From positions 186,001 to 250,000 of the forward strand of contig NZ_JAJCVJ010000002.1 in NCBI RefSeq assembly GCF_020567425.1: DNA of 64,000 nt, given 5' to 3'. The notes under the pieces are model-generated. The model did not search any database and had not been told where the DNA came from. It worked only from the letters and a program-made list of their open reading frames with translations. Shown here one piece after another: positions 43,371 through 52,603 of the stretch (position 1 is the first letter of the stretch; every line of letters begins with the position of its first letter). Source of the DNA: Salinirubrum litoreum (GTDB taxonomy: Archaea; Halobacteriota; Halobacteria; Halobacteriales; Haloferacaceae). Made by a program: the position numbers and the translations under genes.

Positions 43371-44492
43371 ATGATAGCCGAAGTCAGGTCTAGCGCGCGC
43401 AAGACACTCCTCGGTGGTGACGCGTCGGAAGGGGCGTTGCTCGCCGTCGGAGCGTCGGCCGTGACACTCGCGGCGACCATCGCCGCGTTCCTACTCCAGC
43501 CGGGCATCGCGCTCCCGATTCTGGGAGCGTTCGTCTTCGTGACGGCGCTGGGGTGGGTCACGTTTCAGGCCGAAATCGCCCGACTGCTGACGCTGGTCGC
43601 CACCGTCCTGACGGTGCTGACTGTCGGGTTCATCACCTACTACCTGTTCGCCAGCGCCTACCCGGCGTTCGTCGAACACGGGCTCGGTCTCCTGTTGATC
43701 CCGATCCAAGACGGCGAGGTCCGCTGGTTCTTCTGGCTCGAGACCGTCCTCCCGTCGAACGAGACGTACTGGAACCCGCTGTCGGGTGCCTACTCGCTCA
43801 TCCCGATGATCTGGGGGACCGTGATCGTCACGCTGATCGCGGGCGCGATCGCCGGGCCGCTCGGCGTCTTCGGCGCGCTGTTCATCGCCGAGGTCGCCAG
43901 CGACGGCCTGCGCGAGATCATCAAGCCCGGCGTCGAGGTGCTGGCCGGCATCCCGTCGATCGTCTACGGCTTCATCGGCTTCCAGGTGCTCAACAGCTTC
44001 ATCCAGACCAACTTCCTGGACGACGGGGCCAGCTTCCTCATCGCGGGCGTCGTCGTCGGCATCATGGCGCTCCCGACCGTCGTCTCGGTCGGCGAAGACG
44101 CCCTCTCCTCGGTCCCGGGCGCGATGTCCGACGGTTCGGTCGCGATGGGTGCGACCGAGTGGCAGACGATGAAGTCCATCTCGATCCCCGCCGCCTTCTC
44201 CGGTATCTCGGCGGGCATCATCCTCGGACTCGGTCGGGCGATCGGTGAGACGATGGCGGTGGCCGCGATCATGGCCGCCGGAACCCAGTTCGCCAACCCG
44301 CTGTTCGACATCTTCGACGCGAACGTCACCCTGACGAGTCTGATCGCCACCCAGTACGGCAGTGCCTCCGAGTCGACCATCGACGTGCTGTTCGTCGCCG
44401 GCGTGATGCTGTTCGTCATCGTCGCGGGGATGAGCATCGTCTCACAGTACATCGAACAACAGATGGAAGCGAAACTGAAGGGGCAACAATGA
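43371..44492 (+). CDS. pstC: phosphate ABC transporter permease PstC
   Basis: 373 residues, six core helices plus two N-terminal helices. The cytosolic EAA loop that docks on PstB is VGEDALSSVPGAMSDGSVAMGATEWQTMK (key part AMGATEWQT). VLAGIPSIVYGFIGFQ is a conserved PstC/PstA membrane motif. The stop overlaps the pstA start (ATGA). Confidence 0.94.
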   Translation: MIAEVRSSARKTLLGGDASEGALLAVGASAVTLAATIAAFLLQPGIALPILGAFVFVTALGWVTFQAEIARLLTLVATVLTVLTVGFITYYLFASAYPAFVEHGLGLLLIPIQDGEVRWFFWLETVLPSNETYWNPLSGAYSLIPMIWGTVIVTLIAGAIAGPLGVFGALFIAEVASDGLREIIKPGVEVLAGIPSIVYGFIGFQVLNSFIQTNFLDDGASFLIAGVVVGIMALPTVVSVGEDALSSVPGAMSDGSVAMGATEWQTMKSISIPAAFSGISAGIILGLGRAIGETMAVAAIMAAGTQFANPLFDIFDANVTLTSLIATQYGSASESTIDVLFVAGVMLFVIVAGMSIVSQYIEQQMEAKLKGQQ

Positions 44493-47152
44493 GCGACGCC
44501 TACGCCGCAGACACCGACGCACAACTCGTCGACGCAGAGTCGAACGTCTACGACCGGGGACTCGACGGCGCGATCGCGCTGAGCGTCGTCGGCTTCGCGC
44601 TCGCACTCCTCACGCTGGTCGAACTCGTGCCGCTGGACGCGACCGGCAGCACGCTCACCGGGGGTCTCGGTGCGATTCTCGCGGTCACGGTCGGCGCGGT
44701 CGGCACGGTCGGTCTCGCCTCCTACACGAACGTCGTCCCGGTCACCTCACAGCGCGTGCGCGGCATCGCACTCGGACTGGTGGTCACCACGCTCGGGTTG
44801 ACCCTGCTCGGGGTCGTCTTGCCAGTCTCGCTCGCGACACTGCTCGGCCTCGTTCTGCTGATCGAGGCGGTCGCGATCGCGGCGGCCGGCGTCGTCTCCC
44901 GGTTCGGGAACGTCGGGACAAGTCCGAGTTCGAGTGCGGGCCTGTTCGCCGGCGTCGCCTTCGGCGTCATCGGCGTCGTCCTCGGGAGCATCCTCGGCGG
45001 GTGGTTGCTGGGCTTCGGCACGGTGCTGTGGCCGGTCGTCGGTCTCGGCGTCGGCGCGGTCCTGCTCGTCGGGACCGTCGTCCCGCGTGAGGACCTCGGC
45101 TCGACGCTGCCCGCCGCACTCGTCGTCGGCGTCACCGGCCTGCTGATCGCCGGCAACGTCGTCGGCGTCGGCTGGCAGTGGAACCCGTCGAACATCTCCG
45201 GCGGCTTCACCGGCAACGCGGTCGTCCCCATCCTCGTGCTGTTCGGCAGCATCTTCTCGGCGTGGGCCGCCGCGAAGTGTCGGGCGGGCTTCGGCGCGGT
45301 CGGCAGGGAGTACGGGGCCTTCCTCGTCATCAACCTCAACGCCCTCCTGATGGTCGCGGTGATGGTCGCTATCGTCGTCTTCGTGACGATGAAAGGGGTC
45401 GGCTACGCCTTCCACGGCTTCAGCATCGGGGCGGTCTCCGCGCTGGTGTTGCTCGCGCCCGCACTCCTCCTCGCGGTCACCACCGCGAGGCGGCCCGCCG
45501 GCAGCGCCGAGTGGCACTCGGGGGCGCGCCTCCTGTTCCGCGTCCTCCCGCTGGCGGTCGTCGGCGGACTCGCGGCACTGGTCGCGTCGGTGCTCGTCAC
45601 CGGGAGTCCGCTCCGGTACGACTTCACCTACGACGTACTCGTCAACCGACAGCTCGAACCGCTCGACACGAGCATCGGCGTCACACCCGAAGCGACCGTC
45701 GGCGCACTGGTCCTCGTCGCGCCGATGGTACTGGTGACGGTGTACTTCTTCCGGCGGTACGGCAACCTCCGGAGCGTCGGCACGTCCGTCGCGCTCGCAG
45801 AGCGCGTCCGGGGTGTGCTGCCGCCGCTCGTCGCCGGCGTCCTCGCGCTGACGGGGTTGTTCGTGATCCTCGGTCCGTCGCCGTTCGGCCTCCCGGTCGG
45901 CGGGACGCTCGGACTGGCGGTCGTCGTCGCCGGTGCGGTCGGCGCGGCCGCGCTGTCGCTCGCGCCGCTCGCCGGCATCCTGACCAGCGACGCCGAGGGC
46001 GGCCTTCCCGCGAAGGCGACCGACCGCGCACCGCTGTTCACGCTCGGCGTCTTCGGCGGTCTCGCTCTGCTGACGGCGGTGCTGTTCCTCGAACCGGCGG
46101 CGGCGATCACGCCCGGCACCGGACTCACCGATCCGGTGCCGATGGTCGCGGTCGTCGGGGCGGTCGCCTCGGGTGCGACTGCGCTCCTGACCGGGGTCGC
46201 CCGGCGTGACGCCGAGGCGTCGATCACCCGCCGACTGCTGACCGAGGAGACGCGCCTGGCGCTCGTCGGTACGGCCGGCTTCCTCACGCTGCTCGGCCTG
46301 CACGTCGCCGCGACCGGCCAACAGTTCGACCTGCTGGCGCTGACGGTCGCCAACGAGGGGACGTTCTCGTGGCCGATGACACAGGAGGCGTACATCCCGC
46401 TCGGCACGGAACCCGGCGGGATCATGCCGGCCGTGGTCGGCACGGTCTGGCTGGTCGTCGGCGCGACGACCTTCGCGCTCCCGCTGGGCGTCGGTGCGGC
46501 CATCTTCCTCACCGAGTACGCCGAGCAGGGCCGGTTCACCGCGCTGGTCGAGATCGCGACGAACGCGCTGTGGTCGACCCCGAGTATCGTCTTCGGCCTG
46601 TTCGGCGCGGCGTTCCTCATCCCACGGCTGGGCGGCGACGAGTCGATGCTGGCCGGGATGCTCGTTCTCGGCTTCATGCTCCTGCCGCTGGTGTTGATCA
46701 CCTCTCGCGAAGCGATTAAGGCGGTGCCGGACGAGTACCGAGACGCGAGCGCGGCGCTCGGAGTCAACCAATGGACAACGATTCGCAGTGTCGTCTTGCC
46801 GGCCGCGATGCCCGGTGTCATCACCGGGGTCATCCTCGGGGTCGGCCGCATCGCCGGCGAGACGGCACCCCTGATCCTCGTGCTCGGCTCGACGCTGAAC
46901 TCCACCGAGGCGATCGACGTGATCGGCGGCTTCGAGTTCGTCGCACAACCACCCTTCATCGCGAACGACGCTCTCTTGAGCGCCTCGGCCTCCCTGCCGA
47001 CGCAGGTCTGGGCAGTCATCGCGGCCGGGGTCAGTGGCTCGCCCTCGATGGGGTGGGCGACGGCGTTCATCCTGCTGATGGTGGTGTTGACGTTCTACGC
47101 GGTCGGTATCACTGCGCGGACCTACTTCCGGAGGAAACTGAACTATGAGTGA
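44489..47152 (+). CDS. pstA: phosphate ABC transporter permease PstA with giant N-terminal membrane extension
   Basis: 887 residues, about three times a normal PstA (near 290). Residues about 600-887 are the ordinary permease, with [17 protein letters not shown] and the EAA loop [20 protein letters not shown]. Residues 1-600 contain about 14-16 hydrophobic helices (such as [19 protein letters not shown] and [16 protein letters not shown]) with only one sizeable polar loop near 370-400, which lies between helices and contains [17 protein letters not shown]. That loop resembles the extracellular loop of PstC/PstA proteins. No break or internal restart is evident and the codon bias is uniform. 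It ends overlapping pstB by 8 nt. Confidence 0.9.
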   Translation: MSDAYAADTDAQLVDAESNVYDRGLDGAIALSVVGFALALLTLVELVPLDATGSTLTGGLGAILAVTVGAVGTVGLASYTNVVPVTSQRVRGIALGLVVTTLGLTLLGVVLPVSLATLLGLVLLIEAVAIAAAGVVSRFGNVGTSPSSSAGLFAGVAFGVIGVVLGSILGGWLLGFGTVLWPVVGLGVGAVLLVGTVVPREDLGSTLPAALVVGVTGLLIAGNVVGVGWQWNPSNISGGFTGNAVVPILVLFGSIFSAWAAAKCRAGFGAVGREYGAFLVINLNALLMVAVMVAIVVFVTMKGVGYAFHGFSIGAVSALVLLAPALLLAVTTARRPAGSAEWHSGARLLFRVLPLAVVGGLAALVASVLVTGSPLRYDFTYDVLVNRQLEPLDTSIGVTPEATVGALVLVAPMVLVTVYFFRRYGNLRSVGTSVALAERVRGVLPPLVAGVLALTGLFVILGPSPFGLPVGGTLGLAVVVAGAVGAAALSLAPLAGILTSDAEGGLPAKATDRAPLFTLGVFGGLALLTAVLFLEPAAAITPGTGLTDPVPMVAVVGAVASGATALLTGVARRDAEASITRRLLTEETRLALVGTAGFLTLLGLHVAATGQQFDLLALTVANEGTFSWPMTQEAYIPLGTEPGGIMPAVVGTVWLVVGATTFALPLGVGAAIFLTEYAEQGRFTALVEIATNALWSTPSIVFGLFGAAFLIPRLGGDESMLAGMLVLGFMLLPLVLITSREAIKAVPDEYRDASAALGVNQWTTIRSVVLPAAMPGVITGVILGVGRIAGETAPLILVLGSTLNSTEAIDVIGGFEFVAQPPFIANDALLSASASLPTQVWAVIAAGVSGSPSMGWATAFILLMVVLTFYAVGITARTYFRRKLNYE

Positions 47153-48062
47153 GACGACAGTCGAACCCGAACGGGGTACAGCATCGGACGAACAGACGCT
47201 CGGCACGACGGTGGACGGCGAGAGCGACGAACGAGTCCGCGAGGAGTGGACCGACTACCGCTTCGACGGCGAAGCGAAGCTCTCCGTCGAAGACCTCAAC
47301 GTCTGGTACGGCGACGATCACGCGCTGAAGGACGTCTCGATGGAGATCCCCGAGAACAGCGTCACCGCGCTGATCGGGCCGTCGGGGTGTGGGAAGTCCA
47401 CGTACCTCCGGTGTCTCAACCGGATGAACGACCGGATCAAGGCCGCCCGCATCGAGGGGTCGGTCGAACTCGACGGCACCGAGATCTACGACCCGAACGC
47501 GAACCTCGTCGAACTCCGCAAGCGGATCGGCATGGTGTTCCAGTCGCCGAACCCGTTCCCGAAGTCGATCCGGGAGAACATCTCCTACGGTCCGCGCAAA
47601 CACGGCGACATCGAGAAGGGGCTGCTCGCCCGCCTGTTCGGTCGTGACGACACCGACAAGGAGACCGAACTCGTCGAACGCTCCCTGAAGCAGGCGGCGC
47701 TGTGGGACGAGGTGTCGGATCGGCTGGACGACAACGCCCTCGGCCTCTCCGGCGGGCAGCAACAGCGGCTCTGCATCGCCCGTGCGCTGGCGACCGATCC
47801 CGAGGTCATCCTGATGGACGAACCCGCGAGCGCGCTGGACCCCATCGCCACCTCGAAGATCGAGGACCTGATCCACGAACTGAAGAAGGACTACACGGTC
47901 GTCATCGTCACCCACAACATGCAGCAGGCGGCGCGTATCTCCGATCAGACCGCCGTCTTCCTGACCGGCGGGGTGCTCGTCGAGTACGGCGACACCGACC
48001 AGATCTTCGAGAACCCGGAGAGTCAGCGCGTCGAAGACTACATCACCGGCAAGTTCGGCTGA
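47145..48062 (+). CDS. pstB: phosphate ABC transporter ATPase PstB
   Basis: 305 residues. Walker A is GPSGCGKS (78-85), the Q-loop is [11 protein letters not shown], the signature [15 protein letters not shown], Walker [13 protein letters not shown], and the switch His is in [13 protein letters not shown]. An acidic N-terminal tail of about 45 residues precedes the ATPase core. It powers phosphate import with PstC and PstA. An 8-nt overlap with pstA indicates translational coupling. Confidence 0.96.
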   Translation: MSETTVEPERGTASDEQTLGTTVDGESDERVREEWTDYRFDGEAKLSVEDLNVWYGDDHALKDVSMEIPENSVTALIGPSGCGKSTYLRCLNRMNDRIKAARIEGSVELDGTEIYDPNANLVELRKRIGMVFQSPNPFPKSIRENISYGPRKHGDIEKGLLARLFGRDDTDKETELVERSLKQAALWDEVSDRLDDNALGLSGGQQQRLCIARALATDPEVILMDEPASALDPIATSKIEDLIHELKKDYTVVIVTHNMQQAARISDQTAVFLTGGVLVEYGDTDQIFENPESQRVEDYITGKFG

Positions 48063-48118
48063 TCGGCTCTCCCTCGGTCCGCGCAGTTGGCTGTTCTCTC
48101 CCGTCTGTTTCTCCCGAG

Positions 48119-49246
48119 TTAGCCACCACTCGGCGTCACGGTCACGTCGATACCACGCTCGCCGACGGTGATCGAGATGGGGCCACGTGGCGCACAGAAA
48201 CGCCAGTCGTAGCGTTCGCGCGGGCCGTCGTCGGTCGTCACCTCGAAGCTCAGCGTGCCGCGTGGGTCGACCGCCGAGGGGAGTCTGCGCGCCTCGCCGG
48301 GCGAGAGCGTGACCGACCTGTCGAAGACGCCGACGCCGCCGGCGGTGACCGCGACCGAGACGGTCCGACTGTCGGTCGTCTCGTTGTCGATCACCAGGTC
48401 GTGCGGGGTCAGACCACACCGGAAGGCGGGCGACCCGCCGACCACGCCGTACAGTGTCCGGCGGAGCCGGGGAACCCACTCCTCGCTGCTCTCGCCCGCC
48501 TCGGTCGCGAGTTCGACCCGGTAGGCGCGGCGGCGACCCGACACCGGGACGACCGCCCGCGCGTCCGGCGGGAGGTCGTACTCTGCGGCGAAGAGGGTCT
48601 CGTCGCCGTCTGCGATCCGGAGGCGAACAGACCGGGACTCGTCGGCGTCGTTGTCCAGCCAGAGTGCGGGCGTGCGGTCGCGGCGGCCGGCCGGCGAGAC
48701 GGCGGTCGGGAACGTCGCCGGCGGCGGGGTGGTGACGGCCGCCAGCGAGCCACAGTCGCGGAGACACCGAAACGGCCGGTGGAAGCTGATCGCGGGCGTC
48801 AGATCGACCCACAGGTCGGGGAGGTCGGTCGTGACGGTCCAGTCGTAGCTCGCTCGCCGACCGTCTGCGGTCTCGACCACGACGCCGTACTCGCCGGGGT
48901 CGCCGATCAGGTCGAGGACCGCGAACCTCTCGCCGGCCGGGACACGCCGGCTCTCGACGTACACGTCCTGCTCGTCGCCGGTGACGACGACGGTCAGATA
49001 GCGGCTCCCGGACGCGAGGTTCCGGACGACCAGTCCGCCGGGGTCGTCGAGCGTCGGTCCCCGGTCGGCCTCGTAGGGGCGGTTCGGCGTCCCCGAGAGC
49101 GGGGTGGACCGGTCGCCGGGTCGCTCCTCGTCGCGCCGTCTGTCGGCGTCGGCGGTGAACAGCCCGGCACAGCCAGACAGTCCGGCGGTGCCGGCGACGA
49201 GTGCGAGCAGTCGCCGGCGGGGTGGGCCGCCGGGCGTGTCGTCCAT
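48119..49246 (-). CDS. TAT-type lipoprotein, haloarchaeal, unknown function
   Basis: 375 residues. The N-terminus PRRRLLALVAGTAGLSGC has a twin-arginine-like basic start and a lipobox, then a disordered linker, then three or four beta-sandwich-like segments (LVVRNLASGSRYLTVVV, VRLRIADGDETLFAAEYDLPPDA, VSVAVTAGGVGVFDRSVTLSPGE). These resemble tandem immunoglobulin-like folds on the cell surface. It faces the pst operon convergently (57 bp). No enzyme motif is seen. Confidence 0.75.
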   Translation of the reverse strand: MDDTPGGPPRRRLLALVAGTAGLSGCAGLFTADADRRRDEERPGDRSTPLSGTPNRPYEADRGPTLDDPGGLVVRNLASGSRYLTVVVTGDEQDVYVESRRVPAGERFAVLDLIGDPGEYGVVVETADGRRASYDWTVTTDLPDLWVDLTPAISFHRPFRCLRDCGSLAAVTTPPPATFPTAVSPAGRRDRTPALWLDNDADESRSVRLRIADGDETLFAAEYDLPPDARAVVPVSGRRRAYRVELATEAGESSEEWVPRLRRTLYGVVGGSPAFRCGLTPHDLVIDNETTDSRTVSVAVTAGGVGVFDRSVTLSPGEARRLPSAVDPRGTLSFEVTTDDGPRERYDWRFCAPRGPISITVGERGIDVTVTPSGG

Positions 49247-49377
49247 GGTCTCCGGAGGGACGCCACGGACTTGTAGGTTGATCGTGAGGTGTATATATCG
49301 GTCCCGAGACGACCCCACATCTCCCGATTCCGACGCGACCGACAGCCATTCGTATCAGCATCGAGAACCCGGAGAGT

Positions 49378-50049
49378 ATGCCACGACAGCAGTATCAGGA
49401 TCGTCTCGACGAACTTCGGGACGACGTGCTCTACATGAGCGAACTGGTCGCAGAACGGTTGCGTGACGGGTTGACCGCACTGGAGGAGAAGGACGACCGC
49501 CTCGCCGAGGAGGTCATCCAGGGCGACGGCGAGATCAACCGGATGTACCTCGAACTCGAGAGCGACTGTATCGACCTGTTCGCCCTCCAGCAACCGGTCG
49601 CGGGCGACCTGCGCTTCATCGCGGCGTCGTTCAAGATCATCACCGACCTCGAGCGCATCGCCGATCTGGCGACGAACCTCGGGAAGTACACCAAAGACGC
49701 AGAGAACGACGTGTTCCCGGACGTGGACGTCCAGCGCATCGGCGACGCGGTGCTCGACATGCTGGAGGAGGCGATGCTCGCGTACGCCGAGCAGGACGTG
49801 GAGACCTGCTACGCGGTCGCGGACCGGGACGACGTGGTCGACGACCTCTGTAGCACCGCCAGCGAGACGGTCGTCCGCGACCTGATCCAGCGCGATCAGG
49901 CCGACGAGGGCGAGACCGAGGCGCTGATGACCGACATCTCGCGGCTCCTGTTGACGATCCGTGACCTGGAGCGTGTCGGCGACCACGCGGTCAACATCGC
50001 CGCCCGCACGCTGTACATGGTCGAGAACGACGACGAACTACTGTACTAA
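49378..50049 (+). CDS. phoU: phosphate signalling protein PhoU
   Basis: 223 residues, a stand-alone PhoU of two helical bundles. The metal-site motifs are FKIITDLERIADLATNL (ExxxD) and IRDLERVGDHAVNIA. It is thought to report the transport state of PstSCAB to regulators. It has no DNA-binding domain, unlike the other PhoU at 41 kb. A GTGTATATATC box lies about 80 nt upstream and could serve it or the divergent lipoprotein gene. Confidence 0.94.
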   Translation: MPRQQYQDRLDELRDDVLYMSELVAERLRDGLTALEEKDDRLAEEVIQGDGEINRMYLELESDCIDLFALQQPVAGDLRFIAASFKIITDLERIADLATNLGKYTKDAENDVFPDVDVQRIGDAVLDMLEEAMLAYAEQDVETCYAVADRDDVVDDLCSTASETVVRDLIQRDQADEGETEALMTDISRLLLTIRDLERVGDHAVNIAARTLYMVENDDELLY

Positions 50050-50286
50050 GCGGTCGACTCCGGAACGAGGTTTTCTGGTCGGAGCGCGAATTGGGTTCCC
50101 CGATGAGACGCAGAGAACTCGGTCGAATCCACTCGTGGCGGGGACACAGTTGCGTGTGTCGTCCGCGACAGGTTCAGCTGAGTTGTTCACGACCGACTTC
50201 ACATCGAGATCGCTCACGAACGAGAGAATTCGAGCGCCACAGTCGTCACTAGTCGAGTCGAAAACGAGAGAAGGTCGAGCGATTAC

Positions 50287-50751
50287 TTACTCGTACAGCC
50301 ACTCGGCGTCGATCTGGTCCCAGTCGACGAGTTCCGCGTCGTCGAAGAACAGATCGATCTCGCGCTCGTTCGCGCCCTCGTCAGCGTGGTCGGAGCCGTG
50401 GATCACGTTCCGACCGAGGTCGAGACCGAAGTCGCCCCGGATCGTGCCCGGCGCGGAGTCGGCGGGGTCGGTCTCGCCCATCATGCGGCGGACCTGACGG
50501 GTCGCGTCCTGCCCCTCCCAGACCATCGCGAAGACCGGTCCGGAGGTGATGAAGTCGACGAGACCGTCGAAGAACGGCTTGCCCTCGTGCTCGCCGTAGT
50601 GCTCGTGGGCGAGTTCCTCGTCGATCTGCATGAACTTGCCGCCGACCAGCTTCAGGCCGCGATCCTCGAAGCGGGAGACGATCTCGCCGATGAGGCCGCG
50701 CTGGACGCCGTCCGGCTTGACCATGACGAAGGTGCGCTCGGAGTCGCTCAC
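50287..50751 (-). CDS. ndk: nucleoside diphosphate kinase
   Basis: 154 residues. The catalytic His118 lies in [25 protein letters not shown] is the N-terminal family motif. It transfers phosphate between nucleoside tri- and diphosphates. It is the last gene of a conserved archaeal operon, L7Ae-S28e-L24e-ndk; its ATG overlaps the L24e stop (ATGA). The C-terminus is normal (WLYE). Confidence 0.96.
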   Translation of the reverse strand: MSDSERTFVMVKPDGVQRGLIGEIVSRFEDRGLKLVGGKFMQIDEELAHEHYGEHEGKPFFDGLVDFITSGPVFAMVWEGQDATRQVRRMMGETDPADSAPGTIRGDFGLDLGRNVIHGSDHADEGANEREIDLFFDDAELVDWDQIDAEWLYE

Positions 50752-50975
50752 TCGTCACGCTCCTCGCGAGACTGCTCGCGCGCGCTGGCGGCCGCGCTGG
50801 CTCGGCGACCCTGCTCCGTCCAGTTGACTTCGCGGGGTTCCCGACCCAGATCGGCGTTCTTCTCGCACTTCGAGGAACAGAAGTGCGTGACGGTGCCGTC
50901 GGTGTGGACGAACATCGTCCCCGTGCCGGGTTCGATGTCCGCGCCGCAGTAGTCACACTGTCGCGTCTGTGGCAT
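50748..50975 (-). CDS. rpl24e: 50S ribosomal protein L24e
   Basis: 75 residues. The treble-clef zinc site is CDYCG...CSSKCEKN. The first 60 residues are the full archaeal L24e; the last 15 are a charged Arg/Glu tail. It is downstream of S28e by 2 bp and overlaps ndk by 4 nt. Confidence 0.95.
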   Translation of the reverse strand: MPQTRQCDYCGADIEPGTGTMFVHTDGTVTHFCSSKCEKNADLGREPREVNWTEQGRRASAAASAREQSREERDE

Positions 50976-50977
50976 CG

Positions 50978-51202
50978 TTACTGGCCTCCGATGGAGTCGG
51001 CGTCACGCTGCGTCTCGCGGAGCTGGAGCACGTCGCCCTCGCGGACGGGGCCCAGCACGTTGCGCGTGATGATCCGGCCCTTGTTCGAGCCTTCACGGAT
51101 CCGGCACTTGACCTGCATGGCCTCGCCGTGCATCCCGGTCTTGCCAACGATCTCGATGACCTCAGCGGGCGTCGAGTCGCTGGCGGACTCTTCTGCGCTC
51201 AT
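50978..51202 (-). CDS. rps28e: 30S ribosomal protein S28e
   Basis: 74 residues. The OB-fold core, [18 protein letters not shown] and [19 protein letters not shown], is diagnostic, as is the terminal LRETQRDAD. It binds 16S rRNA near the exit site. It is 6 bp downstream of the L7Ae gene. Confidence 0.95.
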   Translation of the reverse strand: MSAEESASDSTPAEVIEIVGKTGMHGEAMQVKCRIREGSNKGRIITRNVLGPVREGDVLQLRETQRDADSIGGQ

Positions 51203-51208
51203 GGTGGC

Positions 51209-51571
51209 TTATCGGAGTTCCTCGACCTTCGAGCCGATATCTTCGACATCGTCCTCGGCCTCGCCGGCGTCGACGATGGCGGCGGCGGCCGAGCCGACTT
51301 CCAGCCCGGCGGCCTGCCCGACCTCGTCCTGAGTCTCGACGAAGACGAAGGGGATTCCCTTCTCGTCGCACAGCTCGGGGAGATGCATGACGATCTCCTC
51401 CGGCTGGACGTCCTCGGCGATGTAGACCAGATCGGCGTTACCGCGCTCGACGGCCTTGGTCGTCTCGTTCGTTCCTTTCTTCACGCTACCTGTGTCTCGG
51501 GCGACCTCCAGCGCTTCGAGAGAGCGCTCGGCGAGGTCGGCTGGGACTTCGAAGTTGACGTAGACTGGCAT
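51209..51571 (-). CDS. rpl7ae: 50S ribosomal / kink-turn-binding protein L7Ae
   Basis: 120 residues from the ATG giving [10 protein letters not shown]; the 40 upstream in-frame codons belong to the leader. [14 protein letters not shown] is the K-turn-binding motif and [14 protein letters not shown] the loop-9 region. It binds kink-turns in 23S rRNA, box C/D and H/ACA guide RNAs and RNase P RNA. Its leader is about 90-100 nt and holds a strong hairpin (51604-51640). It is the first gene of the operon. Confidence 0.96.
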   Translation of the reverse strand: MPVYVNFEVPADLAERSLEALEVARDTGSVKKGTNETTKAVERGNADLVYIAEDVQPEEIVMHLPELCDEKGIPFVFVETQDEVGQAAGLEVGSAAAAIVDAGEAEDDVEDIGSKVEELR

Positions 51572-51603
51572 TGGTTTCCCTCCCCGCTCGCTGGCTCCAG
51601 CGT

Positions 51604-51640
51604 CCTCGCCGTCCGTGTGGAACGGTCCCTGTCGGCGAGG
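51604..51640 (-). promoter_or_regulatory. leader hairpin of the L7Ae operon, possible kink-turn
   Basis: In the transcript, CCTCGCCG pairs perfectly with CGGCGAGG (8 bp) around an interior ACAGGGACCGTTCCACACGGA that makes a CCG/CGG inner stem with unpaired GA on both sides. Asymmetric loops with GA on each strand are the hallmark of kink-turns, the ligand of L7Ae itself. Autoregulation through such a leader is known for archaeal L7Ae. The unpaired stretch here is longer than the classical 3-nt bulge. The TATA box CTTTTATGG lies near 51690-51698. Confidence 0.4.
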
Positions 51641-51780
51641 CGCATCATCAACCGCGAGCAGGTTGTACGACTCAGTAAATTCCCACCCCATAAAAGCGCT
51701 TTCAAACCACTGCAGGCGTGCGATACCGGCTCACACCGGGGTTCGCCGCGAGAGCGTGTCAGTGTGTCTATCGGTCCGGC

Positions 51781-52248
51781 TCACGAGGACTCGACGGCGG
51801 GGTAGACCGCACCCAGCACGACGCCGTAGACGAGGTGCGCGACGAGGCTCATCACGTTCACGTTGGGGAACGGCGGGTTCGCCGGAGAGCCGACGGCCGA
51901 CAGCCAGAGGGGCATCACCAGGACCGCGAGGACGACCCACAGCACGGCTCCGTAGCCAGCACCGACGACCGCCGTCTTCGCGGTCGAGTCGGTGTACTGC
52001 GGCAGTGCAGTCGCCACGCCAGCGAACACCACGCCGAGGATCGCCGAGTGACCCATGTGGACGATCCAGCCCATCGCGCCGCCGGACAGTCCGTACATCG
52101 ACGGGATGGCGACCTGAATCACCGGCGTCATCAGCACCGAGAGCAACACACCCATCAGCGCGCCGCCGGCCAACCCGGCGACCACACCGCCCTTCCACAC
52201 GCCCTGTTCCGTCGCCGTCACCGCACTGGTTGCCGTTTGGGAACTCAT
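51781..52248 (-). CDS. four-helix membrane protein, haloarchaeal
   Basis: 155 residues with four hydrophobic helices (GVVAGLAGGALMGVLLSVLM; HMGHSAILGVVFAGVATAL; AVLWVVLAVLVMPLWLS; MSLVAHLVYGVVLGAVYPA). Repeated HxxH-like His in helices 2 and 4 (IVHMGH, VAHLVYG) could bind a cofactor or metal. It resembles archaeal DUF6789-type membrane proteins as I recall them. The function is unknown. A TATA-like GCAAAAGTCG box lies about 25 nt upstream. Confidence 0.7.
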   Translation of the reverse strand: MSSQTATSAVTATEQGVWKGGVVAGLAGGALMGVLLSVLMTPVIQVAIPSMYGLSGGAMGWIVHMGHSAILGVVFAGVATALPQYTDSTAKTAVVGAGYGAVLWVVLAVLVMPLWLSAVGSPANPPFPNVNVMSLVAHLVYGVVLGAVYPAVESS

Positions 52249-52342
52249 AGCAAGAGAGAGTACCGCAGATTCGGCAAAAGTCGTATCTCGGACGGGCGAG
52301 GTCCCCGCACGCCGGGGATAGGGTTATGTAGTAGTCCCGGCA

Positions 52343-52603
52343 ATCTGTGCCGGCTGTTCGCGTCGATACCCGATACCGCCGACAGCCTCCCGCTGGCCGC
52401 GTCGTCGAGATTCCCCAGTGAACTACAGAGGGAGGTGTGCAACGTCCTCCGGCGACCGACCGACAGCGTGCCCGCCGTCCGGCAGTGGGACACGCTCGTC
52501 AGGAAGCGCGTCCCGCAGTTGTCGGGCCCGCGCGCCCGGTGCGGTGCTGGCGGTCGTGGCGACCGTCACCGCGCTTCTCGCGCGCCTGCTGGTTCGACGC
52601 TGA
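52343..52603 (+). pseudogene. possible frameshifted small gene remnant
   Basis: From about 52350 one frame has strong G/C third-position bias and reads like protein (LPLAASSRFPSELQREV, RPTDSVPAVRQWDTLVRKRV). Near 52530-52540 this bias passes to the next frame, which ends GAVLAVVATVTALLARLLVRR and then TGA at 52603, a membrane-helix-like tail. No good start codon is present in the first frame. It overlaps the 3' end of cofG on the other strand by 38 nt. It may be a decayed gene, a sequencing frameshift, or GC-rich non-coding DNA. Confidence 0.22.

Noticed and set aside
47109-49361. 750-codon open frame on the minus strand
   Set aside because: It is antisense to pstB and runs out of frame through the lipoprotein gene; its composition is Arg/Pro-rich and no domain is visible.
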